The notes under the pieces are model-generated. The model saw nothing but the letters and a program-made list of their open reading frames with translations. It was not told the origin of the DNA and made no database searches. A DNA stretch of 64,000 bases from Malurus cyaneus samueli. Lineage: Eukaryota; Chordata; Aves; Passeriformes; Maluridae. Made by a program: the position numbers and the translations under genes. Positions 61,970-64,000 of the stretch are shown piece after piece. Where the stretch lies: assembly GCA_009741485.1 (NCBI GenBank), contig CM019214.1, forward strand, positions 25,831,695 to 25,895,694. The letters run 5' to 3'. Within the stretch, counting starts at the first letter, position 1. Each line of letters opens with the position of its first letter.

Positions 61970-62600
61970 ATATAATCACATAATCTTAGAATATTTTAGA
62001 TTGAAGTGGTCATGTGGAGAACATCTGATCCATCCGCCTTCTCAAAGAAGGGCCAACTCTGATCAGCTGAGTTGTGAGCATCTTCAAGGATAGAGGTTCC
62101 ACAATTTCTTCAGCAGCCTGTCACGGTGGTAGACCACCTTCACAGTAAAAACATCTCCAGACATAAATGAAATTTCCTATAAGGCAACTTGTGTGTGCAT
62201 TGTCTCTTGTGCTATCACTGTGAAACTTCAGGAGGACTCTGCACATGCAAGATGAGTCTTTCCCCGCTATGCTCAGTCACTGAGTAGCTGAAGCACAATT
62301 ATGTCTCCTCTCACCTTAGACCCAGCTCTCAGTTTCTCCTCACACATCATGTGCTGCAGCCCCTGAGCAGCCTGGTGATTGATCCTTGGTTGGATTTGCT
62401 CCAGTACATCAATATCATTCTTGTATTGAGGAGCCCAAAAGTACTCTCCCAAGTGCCAAATGGAAGGGAGCAATCAGCACCCTCGATGTGGTGGCTGGTT
62501 CATCTTGTGATGCTCAGGCTGCCTTTCTACCCTACAAAACTACACTGCAGATTAATGTTTAACTCGTCCACTGGGATCCCAGGTCATTTTCTGCAAAGAA
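61970..62600 (-). mobile_element. CR1 LINE 3' half fragment
   Basis: A 630-bp CR1 copy on the minus strand with its 3' end at 61970 ('atcacataatcttagaatat'). On the plus strand it shows 'aagaagggccaactctgatc', 'ctgagttgtgagcatcttca', 'aatttcctataaggcaactt', 'attcttgtattgaggagccc' (62430), 'gcaccctcgatgtggtggct', and 'ccaggtcattttctgcaaag' (62578). It extends much further into ORF2 than its relative at 53293. Point changes and gaps disrupt the reading frame. Open frames here (62273-62473 minus, 62351-62656 plus) are remnants or shadows. Confidence 0.9.
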
Positions 62601-63744
62601 CAAAGCAGGTAGTGAAGAGTCAACTTGGCTTCATAGAACTAAATACAAACATTTGAGTTCTGCAATCTGTCCAATTTCTCACCTCACTAAAGTTCTTTGA
62701 AAACAGTATTTTTTTATTTTGATTTTAAAGATAGATAAGATCTCATTATGATTTTGTACCATTAACAAAAATACTATGAACTTCAGAAGGAAGATGTGTA
62801 TTATTATGAGTACCATAGAGAAATGTACTGTTCATTACAAGCAACAAAGAGAAATGAGAAACTTCCAGTAGTGTTGAATCTTTTCAGAATTATGAAGATA
62901 TTCACAAAGGTATGTGTGTAAGACTCAGAGGAAGAGGGTAACGGTTGCATTCACATCTTGGCTATTTTCTACCATAGTGCCCTTCATGGCAATTTAGATG
63001 TCTGGATTGTCTTTCTTCATTCAGCCTGAAGCTGCTGAGAATCATACCAACCAACCATCATTCCAACAGTGAAGAGCTGAGCTATATATATTAAGCTTAT
63101 ATACTTCATCTATGTCAGGGCTGCAGCAAGAAGTGAAAATATTCCCTGCTGTCTTTACACATTCGTAAGGTCTGGAAAATGCCATCATCTGAATAACTTT
63201 GCACTATCTGAGTAACATAAACCATTGTAGCAACCATTAGAAGAAGCCCTCAAGGACTCTTGACAATGATTTTTCTTTGGCTGGATCTTTCATGTCATTA
63301 TTCCAGAAAAAGAGAAGGAAATGGACCCCCTGACACCTGAATAGTGTCAGATAGCAATACATAGAACACCAGTCTCAGCATACACCGTGGATAAACCCAT
63401 TACTCAAGCAATCCCAGGATTACAATGTGGTTTTATAACCCCATCCCTGTACTGAGTGCTCTTAAGCTATGGAAAAAGATATGGAAATTTGCCATGTACA
63501 AAAAGAATAAGTGAGCCCTAAAATACTTTACTCCCTTTGATGACTGTTAGCTTTCTTTGATGCCGATAACAATTCCTTGCACACATGAAGACTATCTTCA
63601 TAGCTAGGAAGATTTTAGCTAGGCTTTGTGAACAGGCATTGTGAATGTAAAAGAGAACTAGAAAACTGAATCTAAGAGCAGAATAACATGGAATTGGAAA
63701 CGGTTTTATAGGTAAAATGGCTCTCCTGCTTCTGCATTATTGTT
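62601..63744. other. Intergenic, unique sequence
   Basis: No gene or recognised mobile element seen. Confidence 0.5.
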
Positions 63745-63886
63745 TTCCTCCCTTTCCCTCCCTTCCCTTCCTTCCCTTCCCTCCCTTCCCTTCCCTTCCC
63801 TTCCCTTCCCTTCCTTCCCTTTTCCCTTCCCTTCCCTTCCCTTCCCTTCCCTTCCCTTCCCTTCCCTTCCCTCCCTTCCCCTCCCA
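63745..63886 (+). repeat. (CCCTT)n polypyrimidine microsatellite
   Basis: About 142 bp of pure C and T built on CCCTT pentamers, with a few four- or six-base units. The purine strand reads GGGAA repeats. Such mirror-like polypurine-polypyrimidine tracts can adopt triplex (H-DNA) structure. The lysine/glycine/arginine/glutamate-rich and leucine/proline/phenylalanine-rich open frames across it are products of the repeat. Confidence 0.97.
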
Positions 63887-64000
63887 CTGTGAAATTCTGT
63901 TGTGTTAATAAATGTGGATACAGGTTGAAAATTACAATGGAAACATTTCTTTTTACGGCACACCAAGCAAAAGAAGTCAGAAATCACAGTTCATTAAATA
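63887..64000. other. Right edge, unique sequence
   Basis: Nothing recognised. Confidence 0.5.

Noticed and set aside
63672..63987. Glycine/lysine/arginine/glutamate repeat proteins
   Set aside because: Translation of a CCCTT microsatellite in several frames.
1..64000. CRISPR arrays, operons, phage or bacterial defence systems
   Set aside because: All signals are those of a vertebrate nuclear genome; no spaced direct repeats or dense coding occur.

Overview
The window looks like bird nuclear DNA, and more specifically an AT-rich intergenic desert. The bird call rests on two things. First, nine 5'-truncated or 3'-truncated fragments of the CR1 non-LTR retrotransposon, several with the diagnostic 3' tail built on ATTCTATG or ATTCT units. 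Second, fragments of two LTR families that I recognise from memory of bird genomes, called LTR-A and LTR-B here because I cannot assign database names. Repeat density is low, there are no SINE or L1 copies, and simple-sequence tracts are short, all as expected for a bird. A macrochromosome or Z is an inference from the AT-richness and gene poverty. Two single N bases (13922, 37370) mark assembly joins.

I find no protein-coding gene, no exon I can defend, and no rRNA, tRNA or CRISPR array. The longer open frames are CR1 reverse-transcriptase remnants, the antisense of such remnants, LTR sequence, or low-complexity tracts.

Layout. 0.3-3.3 kb: two CR1 fragments (320-1215, 2620-3250). The first holds a foldback structure around a (TG)n tract. 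Between them lies a short insertion-like unit with a polyadenylation signal, an A29 tail and a possible 9-bp target duplication. 3.3-30.4 kb: mostly unique AT-rich sequence with a CR1 3' tip (7592-7690), three LTR-A end fragments (8897, 19977, 27628), a GC-richer block of unknown origin (20.1-21.06 kb), another at 16.27-16.48 kb, and an exact 66-bp duplication around an N. 30.4-37.5 kb: the repeat-rich part, with CR1 at 30449 and 36487 and three LTR-B pieces (32030 plus strand; 35195 and 37371 minus strand). 37.5-64 kb: unique AT-rich sequence with five CR1 fragments (47322, 51298, 53293, 55163, 61970), one nearly complete solo LTR-A (58101-58671), and a 142-bp CCCTT-type polypyrimidine array near the right edge.

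There is no gene network to describe. Any function here would most likely be regulatory (distal enhancers), and I can only name candidates. I did not find a new biological system. The best leads are the foldback within CR1, the poly(A)-tailed unit with a possible target duplication, the LTR-B cluster, and the assembly duplication.
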